A stretch of 64,000 bases of DNA from Planctomycetia bacterium (GTDB lineage Bacteria > Planctomycetota > Planctomycetia > Pirellulales > PNKZ01): assembly GCA_021413845.1 (NCBI GenBank), contig JAIOPP010000001.1, forward strand, positions 1-64,000, given 5' to 3'. The notes under the pieces are model-generated. The model did no database searches. It was not told the DNA's origin and saw only the letters and a list, made by a program, of their open reading frames with translations. The position numbers and the translations under genes are program-made. The number at the start of each line of letters is the position of its first letter. Position 1 is the first letter of the stretch. Below, in pieces: positions 18,929 through 28,339 of this stretch.

Positions 18929-21427
18929 GTGCGTGCATTGGGTCTTCAATCATCGTTCTTTACGGTCGTCGTCTGCTGCGCCGCGGCGTGCGTTGTTCCC
19001 GGTCGCGCTGCGGCCGAAGAAGCTTCCCCGTTTCTCAAGTTCTACTGCGCCGAGTGCCACGGCGGCGCCACTCCCGACGGCGGATTGTCCGTCGAAGACC
19101 TACGCTTCGACGCCGCCGATCCGGCGAGCTTCGCGAAATGGGTGCGCCTCTTCGATCGTGTGCGTAAGCAAGAGATGCCGCCGAAGGATCAGCCGCAACC
19201 GACCGCCGCCGAGCGCGAAGCGTATTTGAAACAGTTGGAGACGAAGCTCCATGCCGCCTCGCTCGAACGGCAACTGCGCGAGGGGCGCGTCTTGGTTCGC
19301 AGACTCAATCGCAACGAATATCAAAACACGCTGCACGATCTGCTCGGCATCACGACCGATCTGAAGTCGCTCCTGCCCGACGACAACACGGTCGCCGGGT
19401 TCGACAACATCAGCACCGGCTTGGAAACGTCGGCCGTGCATCTCGTGCGCTATCAAGCGGCGGCCGATAAGGCGCTGGCCGAGGCGTTGCCCGTCGGGCC
19501 GATCTTGAACGAAGCGCACCGTTGGACCGGTCGGCAGTTTCTCGACAGCCGGCCGAAGCCGAACCGCGAAGGAACGGCTCCGTTCGTGCGCTTCGAGGGA
19601 GACACGCTCGTCCTCTGTGCGTTGCTCTATAAGCACGGCAGCGTGACGACGCGCGCGGCGCCGATCGACGGGCGATACCGCATTCGGGCCTCGGTGCGCG
19701 CCGTGAACAACGAGGGAAAGCCGATCCCCGTGCTGATCGGCAAGATCAGCTCCGATCGGTTCGCGCATGAGCGGCTCGAACACATTCTTTCGATTCAAGA
19801 CGCGCCGGCCGGTAAGGCGCGCGTCGTGGAAGTCGAAGCCGATCTCCCTCGCGGCGAGCAAATCTATATCGAAGGCCAAGGGCTCACGTTCTTCAACGAC
19901 TTGAAAAAGAAGCTCGACGGCAAACCGGTCGGCGATGCTTATGCAGGGCCCGGCCTCGCGGTCGATTGGATCGAAATGGAAGGCCCGCTCGATGCGGGCG
20001 TCGGATATCGGCGGCTCTTCGACGCGTTGCCGCAAGTCCCTTCGCGCTATCTCGCAGATACGCTCGCCGGCAAGCCGGTGGACGGCAGTTGGAAGAAGTG
20101 GCCGTACCCGGGCGAGTATTCGAAGTACCCGCTCACTCCGGTCTCCCGCGATCCGCAAGCCGACGCCGCGCGCTTGATGCGCGCGTTTCTGCCCCGCGCG
20201 TTTCGCCGACCGGTCTCCGACGCGACGGCCGAATACTTCATCCAGGTTTGCACCGACCAACTTGCCCAAGGAGAAATCTTCGGCGATGCGATGATCGCGG
20301 GCTACAAGGCGGCGCTCTGTTCGCCGCGCTTTCTGATGCTCGTCGAAAAGCCCGGCGCGCTCGACGACTTCGCGCTCGCCTCACGGCTCTCGTATTTTCT
20401 GTGGAGCTCGCAACCCGACGACGAGTTGCTCGCCATCGCCGCGCGCGGAGAGCTGCGCAAGCCCGACGTGCTGAAGACGCAAACGGAGCGGCTTTTGAAC
20501 GACCGCAAAGCGGAGCGTTTCGTCGCCAACTTTACCGGCCAGTGGCTCGAGCTGCGCAAGATTCACGACATGAAGCCCGATGCGATGTACGTCGAGTACG
20601 ACGAAAAGCTGGCATGGTCGATGCCGGAAGAGACGCGCTCGTTCTTCAAAGAAGTCCTGCGGCACGACTTGCCGACATCGTCGTTCTTGCACTCCGATTG
20701 GTTGATGCTCAACGAGCGCATCGCGAAGCACTACGGCATCCCGAACATCGACGGCATGGATTTCCGGAAAGTTGCGCTGCCGAAAGATTCGCATCGTGGC
20801 GGCATCGTTACGCAGGCGGGCATCCTCAAGCTGACGACGAACGCGACTTATACATCGCCCGTCAAACGCGGAGCTTGGATCCTCGAGCGGATCCTCGGTC
20901 TGCCCCCTTCGCCTCCGCCGCCGAACGTCGCGGCGATCGAGCCCGACATTCGCGGCGCGGTGACGATTCGCGAGCAGCTGGCGCTGCATAAGTCGGTCGC
21001 GAGCTGCGCGGCGTGCCATGTGCAGATCGATCCGCCGGGTTTCGCCTTGGAAAACTTCGACGTCGTGGGAGGCTGGCGCGACCGTTATCGCTCGAAGGAA
21101 GGCGGGGGCTCGAATCAATACGTCGCTCTCGTGAACTATCCCGAGCGAAAGGTTTGGCTGGCGAAGCCGGTCGAAGCGTCCGGCGAGACGGCCGCGGGCG
21201 AGTCCTTCCGCGATATCGACGCTTACAAGCAGCTTCTGCTGCGCGATCCCGATCAATTGACGCGGAATCTCGCAGAAAAGCTGCTGATTTACGGGACGGG
21301 AGCCGTCCTGCAGTTCAGCGATCGCGAGGCGGTGGAGCAGATCGTCGCCGAGGCGCGTGCGCAGAAGCACGGCTTTCGCTCGCTGATCCATGCGGTCGTG
21401 CGAAGTCGCGTGTTTCAGACGAAGTGA
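18929..21427 (+). CDS. Surface cytochrome-like DUF1587/1595/1592/1588/1585 protein (operon B)
   Basis: 832 residues. A leader (MRALGLQSSFFTVVVCCAAACVVPGRAAAEE) is followed by a cytochrome-c motif CAECHGG (C40-H44) with KQEMPPKDQPQP as the likely axial-Met region. Then DUF1587 (LVRRLNRNEYQNTLHDLLGI), DUF1595 (LMRAFLPRAFRRPVSD), DUF1592 (ALASRLSYFLWSSQPDDELLAIA), DUF1588 (HRGGIVTQAGILKLTTNATYTSPVKRGAWILERILG, then the CAACH motif near residues 692-696 and DPPGFALENFDVVGGWR) and DUF1585 (YKQLLLRDPDQLTRNLAEKLLIYGTG). This is the usual partner of a DUF1552 protein. It is probably a surface redox protein; the biochemical role is not known. Confidence 0.88.
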   Translation: MRALGLQSSFFTVVVCCAAACVVPGRAAAEEASPFLKFYCAECHGGATPDGGLSVEDLRFDAADPASFAKWVRLFDRVRKQEMPPKDQPQPTAAEREAYLKQLETKLHAASLERQLREGRVLVRRLNRNEYQNTLHDLLGITTDLKSLLPDDNTVAGFDNISTGLETSAVHLVRYQAAADKALAEALPVGPILNEAHRWTGRQFLDSRPKPNREGTAPFVRFEGDTLVLCALLYKHGSVTTRAAPIDGRYRIRASVRAVNNEGKPIPVLIGKISSDRFAHERLEHILSIQDAPAGKARVVEVEADLPRGEQIYIEGQGLTFFNDLKKKLDGKPVGDAYAGPGLAVDWIEMEGPLDAGVGYRRLFDALPQVPSRYLADTLAGKPVDGSWKKWPYPGEYSKYPLTPVSRDPQADAARLMRAFLPRAFRRPVSDATAEYFIQVCTDQLAQGEIFGDAMIAGYKAALCSPRFLMLVEKPGALDDFALASRLSYFLWSSQPDDELLAIAARGELRKPDVLKTQTERLLNDRKAERFVANFTGQWLELRKIHDMKPDAMYVEYDEKLAWSMPEETRSFFKEVLRHDLPTSSFLHSDWLMLNERIAKHYGIPNIDGMDFRKVALPKDSHRGGIVTQAGILKLTTNATYTSPVKRGAWILERILGLPPSPPPPNVAAIEPDIRGAVTIREQLALHKSVASCAACHVQIDPPGFALENFDVVGGWRDRYRSKEGGGSNQYVALVNYPERKVWLAKPVEASGETAAGESFRDIDAYKQLLLRDPDQLTRNLAEKLLIYGTGAVLQFSDREAVEQIVAEARAQKHGFRSLIHAVVRSRVFQTK

Positions 21428-21503
21428 GGTCGGCGCGCGGCAGCCGGCGAGTAGAATAATAGAACGACCATTTACGGTTTACGACCATCTCAGGTGCGCT
21501 CGA

Positions 21504-22775
21504 ATGACACGTCTCTCTCGCCGCTCGTTGCTCCGCGCCGGGGCCGTCTCAATCGCGCTGCCGTTTCTCGACGCCATGCTGCCGCGCGGGCTCAGGGCCG
21601 ACACCCGCGCCGCCGCCGAGACGCCGAAGCGAATGGTGCTCATCCACCGGCCGCTCGGAACGTATCATCCTTATCTGGTGCCCGAGAAAGCCGGCCCCGA
21701 TTACGTCGCCCCGCGCTACCTCAAGCAGCTCGAAGCCCATCGCAAGCACCTCACGCTGTTCTCCGGAATCGGGCACCGCGGGTATCCGAACTCGCACCAT
21801 ACGGAATCGGCGTTGTTTACCGGCGTTGCGCCGGAAGGGCTGGCTCGGGCCGATGATATTCACAACACGGTTTCGCTCGATCAAATCGTCGCTGAACAAA
21901 TCGGCGGGCGGACGCGCGTCGCCAGTCTAACGTTGAACACTGCGAACTGCGCTTCGCTGTCGTGGAACCGCAAGGGGGTGCCGGTGCCGTGGGAGCGCAG
22001 CCGCGCGAACCTGTTTCGTCGGCTCTTCATCGACGGCACGCCGGCGGAAGTGGCCCGCGAAGTGAAGCGGCTTGAGCATGGGCGCAGCATTCTCGACGGC
22101 ACGCGCGACCAACTCAAACTCCTAAGCTCCGAGCTCGGCGCGGGCGATCGGCAGCGTTTGGAAGTGTTGACCGGCTCGATCCGCGAAGCCGAAGTCATGC
22201 TGCGGCAAGACGAAGCCTGGGCGGCGAAGCCGAAGCCGGTCGTCGATGCGAAGGTGAAGGAGTTCGAGCAGGCCGAGCATTGGGTGGCCGCGCAAAAGCA
22301 ATGGTACGCACTCGTGCATCTCGCGCTGCAAACCGACTCGACCCGCACCATCGTGCTCGGGCTCGGCGAGCAGGGGCAGCAGAACATTCCGGACCTGTTG
22401 ATCGGCCATCACGACGCCTCGCACCACGGCAAAGATCCGGCGAAGATCGAGCAATTCGCACGTTACGAAGAAAAGGAATACGGCGTCTTCTCGACGTTCC
22501 TCGATAAGCTCGTCGCCACGCCGGAAGCCGGCGGCACGCTACTCGATCGGACGCAAGTCATGATCGCCAGCAGCTTGGGCGACGCCTCGGCGCACGCTTC
22601 CGACAACTTGCCCGTGTTTCTGGCCGGCGGCGGCTTCAAGCATCAAGGGCACGTGGCGTTCGACCAGAAGAACAACTACCCGCTGTCGAATCTGTTCGTG
22701 CGCATGTTGCAGCAAATCGGCGTCGAGACCGATCGCTTCGGCAGCAACACGGGCGTGTTGAGCGAGCTGGGCTAA
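21504..22775 (+). CDS. DUF1552 Tat-exported protein (operon B)
   Basis: 423 residues from the ATG at 21504; the frame is open 38 codons upstream but the twin-arginine leader (LSRRSLLRAGAVSIALPFLDAMLP) only makes sense from here. DUF1552 pattern: RMVLIHRPLGTYHPYLVPEKAG, LEAHRKHLTLFSGIGHRGYPNSHHTE, VSLDQIVAEQIG, NCASLSWNRKGVPVPWERSRANLFRRLF, LDGTRDQLKLL, QRLEVLTGSIREAE, LALQTDSTRTIVLGLGEQGQ and MIASSLGDASAHASDNLPVFLAGGGF. It always travels with DUF1592-type proteins and is related to DUF1501. A TAGAAT at 21452-21457 in the 76-bp gap could be an internal -10 element. The gene converges on the metallophosphoesterase gene with an 18-bp gap. Confidence 0.87.
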   Translation: MTRLSRRSLLRAGAVSIALPFLDAMLPRGLRADTRAAAETPKRMVLIHRPLGTYHPYLVPEKAGPDYVAPRYLKQLEAHRKHLTLFSGIGHRGYPNSHHTESALFTGVAPEGLARADDIHNTVSLDQIVAEQIGGRTRVASLTLNTANCASLSWNRKGVPVPWERSRANLFRRLFIDGTPAEVAREVKRLEHGRSILDGTRDQLKLLSSELGAGDRQRLEVLTGSIREAEVMLRQDEAWAAKPKPVVDAKVKEFEQAEHWVAAQKQWYALVHLALQTDSTRTIVLGLGEQGQQNIPDLLIGHHDASHHGKDPAKIEQFARYEEKEYGVFSTFLDKLVATPEAGGTLLDRTQVMIASSLGDASAHASDNLPVFLAGGGFKHQGHVAFDQKNNYPLSNLFVRMLQQIGVETDRFGSNTGVLSELG

Positions 22776-22793
22776 CGAGCCGCTCGCCTGAAG

Positions 22794-23696
22794 CTATGCG
22801 GGCTTGCGCGCGAGCGTTTTCGTCGCCGGTTGCTCTGCGCCGAGCGGTTGGTAGCTGAGCTCGATTGCGCCGTCGCGAATGTTCACGCGCGTAAAGCCGG
22901 CGCGGAATTCGGGCAGGTTGTAGCCCGGCGCGTTTTGCTTTTCGAGGCCGCGGTCTTGGTTGTAGAGCGCCGAAGGGAAGACGATTTCATGTACCGGACC
23001 ATGATCGCTCCAGCCGCGCAGCCCGTTGTGGAAGTGCCCGTGTAGCACGGCAACGGTTCGCTCGGCGTGGCTTCCCAGCAGCGCGTAGAACTCTTTCTGG
23101 CCGGAAGCCGGCTTCACGAACCAGCCTCGATCCGGGTGCTTGTTCTCATGCACCGGAACGTGCATCGCGAAGAGGAGCAGCTTGTCTTGCTTGGCGGCGC
23201 CGGCGCATTGGTCCGTGAGCCAAGAGATTTGATCGGCGGTGATGAAGCCGTCGTGCGAGTCGCGATGAGCGTTGCCGAGCAGCACGACCCGCAGCCAGTC
23301 GTGGTCGAACGCCATGTCGATATCCGGGCGGACGTATTTCCGAAAGAGCTCCGCGGGGTCATGGTTGCCGGGGACTTCATGAACCGGCTTCCGAATCAGC
23401 TTTCGGCCGGCGACATACTTGGGATACTGCGCCTCGCGGCCGCCGTCGACGATGTCTCCCAGATGCAAGACGAAAGCGCCGGGGGCGGCGTCGATCGCCG
23501 CTGCGGTCTTGAGCCACTGCTGCTCGGCGGAGTCTTTGTCGTTGTAGCCGAGATGCGTATCCGTGACGACGACGAACGCGAGATCGCTTCGCTTCTCACC
23601 GGCCGCACGCAAGGACGAAGGTCGCAGCACCAGCGTCGTTGCCGTTGCGCCGACGGTGCCGAGAAACCGGCGACGAGTGTAAGAAATCGTATTCAT
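22794..23696 (-). CDS. Tat-exported calcineurin-like metallophosphoesterase (operon C)
   Basis: 300 residues. A Tat leader (YTRRRFLGTVGATATTLVL) precedes a complete set of metallophosphoesterase motifs in order: DTHLG (about 45), LHLGDIVDGG (about 79), GNHD (about 110), FAMHVPVH (about 178) and VLHGHFHNG (about 217). These coordinate two metal ions and hydrolyse phosphate mono- or diesters. The leader puts it outside the cytoplasm. It lies 34 bp downstream of the esterase gene and is probably the last gene of operon C. Substrate is unknown; phosphate release from a nucleotide, phospholipid or phosphosugar is possible. Confidence 0.88.
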   Translation of the reverse strand: MNTISYTRRRFLGTVGATATTLVLRPSSLRAAGEKRSDLAFVVVTDTHLGYNDKDSAEQQWLKTAAAIDAAPGAFVLHLGDIVDGGREAQYPKYVAGRKLIRKPVHEVPGNHDPAELFRKYVRPDIDMAFDHDWLRVVLLGNAHRDSHDGFITADQISWLTDQCAGAAKQDKLLLFAMHVPVHENKHPDRGWFVKPASGQKEFYALLGSHAERTVAVLHGHFHNGLRGWSDHGPVHEIVFPSALYNQDRGLEKQNAPGYNLPEFRAGFTRVNIRDGAIELSYQPLGAEQPATKTLARKPA

Positions 23697-23730
23697 GATA
23701 ACGCTCGAAAGTGCTGAGAAACGCTGGAAG

Positions 23731-26700
23731 CTATTCGGCGGAGATGGGAACTTCGCAGAAGGTCAGCGCGGCGATGCCGTTGGCGCCGTACAGTAAATTG
23801 TCGGGGCTCCAGGCGGCACTGTCGAGATACGTGACCTTCGCGGCGCGCGAAGGGCCGGCGAGGCGGAGCGTGATCCGGTTGCCGGCGGCCTTGCCCGACG
23901 TTACCTGCTTGGCGACGCCGTCGAGATAGAACTGACCGGTTAAAGCGTCGTTCCAGACGACCTCTTGATCGAATTCCAAAACGAGTTCCTCGGGCTTGCC
24001 GGCGGCGAAGTAGGCGCGTTTTAAGTTGGCCGGGGTGAGGGAGCCCTCGATCTGTTCGCGATACGTGTGCCGCTGCACTAGCGGGTAGAGCAAGCGCGCG
24101 AACTCGGCGTAGCCTTCTTTCGGAAAGTGGCAAGTGCCCGGAGGCTTGATACCGAGCGTCGACATGACGCTTAAGTTGGAGAACGCGTCGGGAAGCGTCC
24201 GCTGGACTTCGCGCAGCCGATTGTCCGAGCCCTTGGTCCCCATCGAACAAGACTTCGGCCAAATCTGGAACGTGTAGTAATTACCGACGTTGGGATAGTC
24301 GCCCTTCCAAGCCGCGGCGAGGTCGATGAAATAGCGGCGGTAAGTCTCCCAACCGAACTTGCCGGTCGGCCCGTCGGCGTTTTGGTCGTTCTCTCCTTGG
24401 TGCCAAAAGACGGCGCGAATGCCGTGCGTCAGCTTCGCTTCGCGCACGCGCCACAACAGCCGGCCGTAGATCGTGGCGACGTCGGTCGGGTCGGCCGGGT
24501 TGCGTTGATGCTGATCGATGCGCGTCCCGCCGACTGCGCCGTTGAGGATGCAGATCGGCACCTTCCGGCTTTCGACCAACCGCCGCGCGAGCTCCATTCC
24601 CCAATAGCCGATCTCTGACTTGCCGCCGGGGCTACGGGCTTGCGCCGCGGCCCAGAGCTTGAGCCGCGAGCCTTGAGGGCTGCCGTCGGTCGCGCCGAAC
24701 GTCCGGATCCATTCACTCGGCGAGAGGGGATTCTCCTTGCCGAAGTCGGTGGCCACGGCGTTCGACTGGCCGATGATGAGAAACGCGTCGCCGCAAACCA
24801 AGTTGCCGGCCGTATGCAAGACGGTCTCTCGATCGCCCGACTTCGAGCCGAACTCGGTGCGATACTTGATTAGGCCCGGCTTCAACTTCACGGACAGCGC
24901 GTACCGCTTCTCGGCCGAGAGCTTGCCGCTTACCGAGCGATACGGCTGGTCGTCGGCGAAGACGCGCAGAAAAACGGAGTCGGCCTCGGCCGCGAGGGTG
25001 CCGGCGTAATGCAGCGTCGCTTCGCCGGGCGTGTTGGTTGCGCCGTTCGAGACGCTGCTCGAGACATCATCGCGGGCGAAGAATTGGTTGTCTTCCGGCC
25101 GCTCGTCGGCCGATGGTTGCCGCGGAATCCAAGGGTCGCTGCCGAGCGGGGGCTCTTGGACGGCGACCACCGTCGCTGCCGTGATCTTGGCGCCGCCGTT
25201 GTCGATCGCCAGCGAGACTCGCATTGCGCCGCTGTTTTGAGCCCGCGTGAGAAGCAGCTTGCCGGGCTCCTCTTGCTTCAACACCGCGATGCCGTCGACG
25301 GTCCAAACGTAGTTCAACTTGTCGGCGCCGGCGGCTTGCATCTCGGCGAGGTTCGCGATCTGCGGCACGACTTCGATCGCTTGTCGGCCGTCCCAAGCGG
25401 TCGGAGCGCCGAGGGTGAAGCGGGGCTCCGGGATCTCGTTGCCGACCGTGATCATGATCTGCTTGGTCTTCACTTCTCGTTCGTAGACCGCTCGGAGCTC
25501 GAGCGTCAGCGATTCCGTAGCGGTCGTGCGGTCGGCAGCGAACGTGTACGAGAAGCGATCCGTGGCGACGACGGTTTCGCGGCCGTTGCGCTTAAGAACC
25601 CAAGAGAGCTTTCGCGCGCCGCCGGCTTGCGCCGTGATCGTCGCCTTCCCTCCTTCGGCGACCTTGAGCTGCGTAGCAGAGACTGCGAGTTCGTTGCCCG
25701 GCCGCACCGGTGGGCCGACCGCCGTGTGCTGCGTCTTTTGGTTCTCGTACTGGAGCTTGATCCAATCGGCGGAGCGAGCGACGCTCGAAACGCGGACTTC
25801 GTCCAAGTCGCCGAGGAAGTCGTAGTTGTGGTACCAGCCGCCGAGCCAGAGCCGTGCAGGGGTCTTGATGTCGAGCTTCGGGTTGCCCGAGCCGGCGAGC
25901 GCGCCGTTGAGATAGATTCGGCCTTCGCCTCCGGAGTAGGTGTGAACGACGTGAACCCATTCGTTGAGCGGAAGGATCTCAGGGGCGTCGACGTCGGAGA
26001 AGTCGCTATCGATATGGAGATGCGGCGGGCTGCGCAACAGCATGCGGATTTTGCTGCCGCGGTTTCCCCCTTCGTTCCCCCAACCGATGATCGTCGCGTT
26101 GGGGCGCTCGGCGCGAAACCAAGCCTCGGTGCTGTGGTTGCTTCCGCCGCTGGGATAGTTCGGAATCTTATCGCCGCAAAAGATCCCTTGCTTCCCCGCG
26201 AAATGGCGTCCGCTGCCGATCATGCCGGGCACGATCGTCGTGTCGACGTCTTTCGACGGGAGCGTGCCGACTTCATCGACCACGGTAGCTCCGAGATGCC
26301 AGGTGCTCACATAGCCGTTCGCGTCGTTGAAGACTGCTTTGCCGTTCGATTCGCTCTTCGCATCGGCTTTGCCGTAGAACATGCGCAGCTCTTGCTGAGC
26401 GTTGCCGACGATCTTCGGCACGCGAACCCACACGGCAGCCTCGCCGCGCTCGGCGTCCCAGTTTTCGATTTGATACGGCAGCGCGAGGCCCGCGGCCGTG
26501 GCGAAGCGGAGGTCTTCGCCGTGCGGTTGCGCTTGGGCGAAATCGAAGGAGTCGCGCTGTAGACGGACGAGCAGCGGAAAATCTTCCACGACGGCCGAAG
26601 CCGGAAGATTCGCTCCCTCGGGCGTCGTGAGAATGTAGAACGAAGCCGACCGCTGCCAGCCGTCGTATTGAGCCGGAGCGCGCGTCGCGCCTAAAAGAAC

Positions 26701-26751
26701 CAGCAAGAGAACCGAAAACGAAACGACGACCGCCTGGGGCATGCGAGGCAT
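23731..26751 (-). CDS. Secreted DUF2341-LamG-sialate O-acetylesterase fusion (operon C)
   Basis: 1006 residues with a signal peptide (VVVSFSVLLLVLLGATRAPAQ). Order: DUF2341 (about 50-145, FPLLVRLQRDSFDFAQAQPHGEDLRF), LamG/concanavalin-like domain (about 150-340, STEAWFRAERPNATIIGWG, GRIYLNGALAGSG, GDLDEVRVSSVARSADWI), two Ig-like domains (345-540), a linker, then a SASA-type SGNH esterase with block I FLIIGQSNAVA near residue 657 and block III FWHQGEND near 782. The SASA domain removes acetyl groups from sialic acid or from acetylated polysaccharide; LamG and Ig parts suggest polymer binding. The C-terminal 120 residues (ANLKRAYFAAGKPEELVLEFDQEV) are another beta domain. It probably deacetylates an exogenous glycan. 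Confidence 0.83.
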   Translation of the reverse strand: MPRMPQAVVVSFSVLLLVLLGATRAPAQYDGWQRSASFYILTTPEGANLPASAVVEDFPLLVRLQRDSFDFAQAQPHGEDLRFATAAGLALPYQIENWDAERGEAAVWVRVPKIVGNAQQELRMFYGKADAKSESNGKAVFNDANGYVSTWHLGATVVDEVGTLPSKDVDTTIVPGMIGSGRHFAGKQGIFCGDKIPNYPSGGSNHSTEAWFRAERPNATIIGWGNEGGNRGSKIRMLLRSPPHLHIDSDFSDVDAPEILPLNEWVHVVHTYSGGEGRIYLNGALAGSGNPKLDIKTPARLWLGGWYHNYDFLGDLDEVRVSSVARSADWIKLQYENQKTQHTAVGPPVRPGNELAVSATQLKVAEGGKATITAQAGGARKLSWVLKRNGRETVVATDRFSYTFAADRTTATESLTLELRAVYEREVKTKQIMITVGNEIPEPRFTLGAPTAWDGRQAIEVVPQIANLAEMQAAGADKLNYVWTVDGIAVLKQEEPGKLLLTRAQNSGAMRVSLAIDNGGAKITAATVVAVQEPPLGSDPWIPRQPSADERPEDNQFFARDDVSSSVSNGATNTPGEATLHYAGTLAAEADSVFLRVFADDQPYRSVSGKLSAEKRYALSVKLKPGLIKYRTEFGSKSGDRETVLHTAGNLVCGDAFLIIGQSNAVATDFGKENPLSPSEWIRTFGATDGSPQGSRLKLWAAAQARSPGGKSEIGYWGMELARRLVESRKVPICILNGAVGGTRIDQHQRNPADPTDVATIYGRLLWRVREAKLTHGIRAVFWHQGENDQNADGPTGKFGWETYRRYFIDLAAAWKGDYPNVGNYYTFQIWPKSCSMGTKGSDNRLREVQRTLPDAFSNLSVMSTLGIKPPGTCHFPKEGYAEFARLLYPLVQRHTYREQIEGSLTPANLKRAYFAAGKPEELVLEFDQEVVWNDALTGQFYLDGVAKQVTSGKAAGNRITLRLAGPSRAAKVTYLDSAAWSPDNLLYGANGIAALTFCEVPISAE

Positions 26752-26845
26752 AAAGGTGCGAATCCGAGTTGGGGTGCGGCGAGGAGACGTGTCTGCGACT
26801 GCGAGCTTGTTTGACGAGCTTGTGCGTTTGCTCAGACCGCCGGGC

Positions 26846-28276
26846 TTAGGCGAAGAGGTCTTTCACGACGCGGCCGGCGACATCGGTTAGGCGGTAGTCG
26901 CGGCCGGCGTGGCGATAGGTGAGCTTCTCGTGGTTCAAGCCGAGGAGATGCAGAATCGTGGCGTGGAAGTCGTGGAGATGGACTTCGTCTTCGGCGACGG
27001 CGCAACCGTGCTCGTCGCTCGCGCCGTAGCTGAAACCACCTTTGACTCCCCCTCCGGCGAGCCACGACGTAAACACTTCGGCATGATGCTCACGGCCTTT
27101 GGCATCTTTGCCGGTGTTGAACGGCGTGCGGCCGAACTCCGTGGTCCAGACGACGAGCGTGTCTTCGAGCATCCCGCGAGCTTTGAGATCTTTCAGCAGA
27201 CCGGCGATCGGTTGGTCGACGTTTTTCGCCAGCGGTCCGTGCGCGGCCATGTCGCTATGCGAGTCCCAGTTGTTCGAGGCGCCGGTATCGATGAGCTCGA
27301 TGAAGCGCACGCCGCGCTCGGCCAAGCGTCGGGCCACGAGGCACTGCCAAGCGAAGCCTTTCGTGCTGCCGCGCGGCAGGCCGTACAGTTGGTGAGTCGC
27401 TTCGGTTTCTTTCGTCAGGTCGAAGGCTTCGGGCGCTTCCGCTTGCATCCCGAAAGCGGTCTCGAACGATTGAATGCGGGCCGTGAGATCGGCGTCGCCG
27501 ACGCGCTGGGCCAGATGGCGGCGATTGAATGTCGCAGCGAGGCCGAGCTCCAGGGTTTGCAGTTCCGCGCTCGATTGGCGGCGCTGGATGTTGGCGATCG
27601 GCTCCGGGCCGGGCGTGACGGGAGTTCCTTGATGGCAGCCGGGAAGAAAGTCGGAGGCCCACACTTGTCCGCCGGCGTACGGCAGGAACGGCGCAAGCAC
27701 GACGAACGACGGCAAGTTCTGGTTGACGGTGCCGAGCCCGTGGCTGACCCAAGAGCCGATGCTCGGACGGGCGAACGTCACGGAACCGGTGTGGATGCCG
27801 AGGGTCGCTTGAAAGTGATCGGCATGGTCGTTGCGCATCGAGCGGACGAGGCAGAGATCGTCGGCGCAGGCGGCGATGTGCGGAAACAGCTCGCTGATCC
27901 ACAGGCCCGACTTGCCGCGTTGCTTGAATTCCCACTGCGGCCGCTTGAAGAATTTCTCGACTACGCGGTTGTTCGGCGCGAACGCTTCGAGCATCTTCGC
28001 CGGGACTTGAAACGCTTGGTTGTGGTCGGCGATGAGGCGGGGCTTGTAGTCGAACGAATCGACATGCGAGACGCCGCCGCTCATGTTGAGGAAGATGACT
28101 CGCTTGGCGCGCGGCACGAAGTGCGGCGACTTCGGAGCAAGCGGATCGGCAGGCGAGGAAGCCGGCGAGCTGCTATTCGCCAGCAATTCGGAGACGATGC
28201 CGGGGAGCAGCATCGACCCGCCCACGAGCGAGCCGATCAGCGAGCGACGGGAGTAGCAGGGGTTGTCGTGCGGCAT
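26846..28276 (-). CDS. DUF1501 Tat-exported protein (operon C)
   Basis: 476 residues from the ATG at 28276, which gives a Tat leader (YSRRSLIGSLVGGSMLLPGIVSELL); the frame is open 14 codons further. Core: AKRVIFLNMSGGVSHVDSFDYKPRL, FKQRGKSGLWISELFPHIA, DDLCLVRSMRNDHADHFQA, PSIGSWVSHGLGTVNQNLPSFVVL, RRLAERGVRFIELIDTGASNNWDSHSD, TLVVWTTEFGRTPFN, GREHHAEVFTSWLAGGGVKGGFSYGASDEHG and LHDFHATILHLLGLNHEKLTYRHAGRDYRLTD. The conserved Asp/His residues resemble the metal sites of alkaline-phosphatase-like enzymes. It follows the PSCyt1 gene after 63 bp, as in the standard pair. Confidence 0.88.
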   Translation of the reverse strand: MPHDNPCYSRRSLIGSLVGGSMLLPGIVSELLANSSSPASSPADPLAPKSPHFVPRAKRVIFLNMSGGVSHVDSFDYKPRLIADHNQAFQVPAKMLEAFAPNNRVVEKFFKRPQWEFKQRGKSGLWISELFPHIAACADDLCLVRSMRNDHADHFQATLGIHTGSVTFARPSIGSWVSHGLGTVNQNLPSFVVLAPFLPYAGGQVWASDFLPGCHQGTPVTPGPEPIANIQRRQSSAELQTLELGLAATFNRRHLAQRVGDADLTARIQSFETAFGMQAEAPEAFDLTKETEATHQLYGLPRGSTKGFAWQCLVARRLAERGVRFIELIDTGASNNWDSHSDMAAHGPLAKNVDQPIAGLLKDLKARGMLEDTLVVWTTEFGRTPFNTGKDAKGREHHAEVFTSWLAGGGVKGGFSYGASDEHGCAVAEDEVHLHDFHATILHLLGLNHEKLTYRHAGRDYRLTDVAGRVVKDLFA

Positions 28277-28339
28277 GGGGCAGGTCCTACGAGCGAAATT
28301 CCTTGAACGACCAAGCATCGCAAACTCGAGCCGGTGAAA

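Noticed and set aside
25009-26562. 517-codon plus-strand frame opposite the SASA gene
   Set aside because: No domain or leader; the minus strand has a full LamG-SASA protein.
26909-28306. 465-codon plus-strand frame opposite the operon C DUF1501 gene
   Set aside because: Shadow of a well-supported DUF1501 gene; composition rich in Arg/Glu/Phe with no motif.
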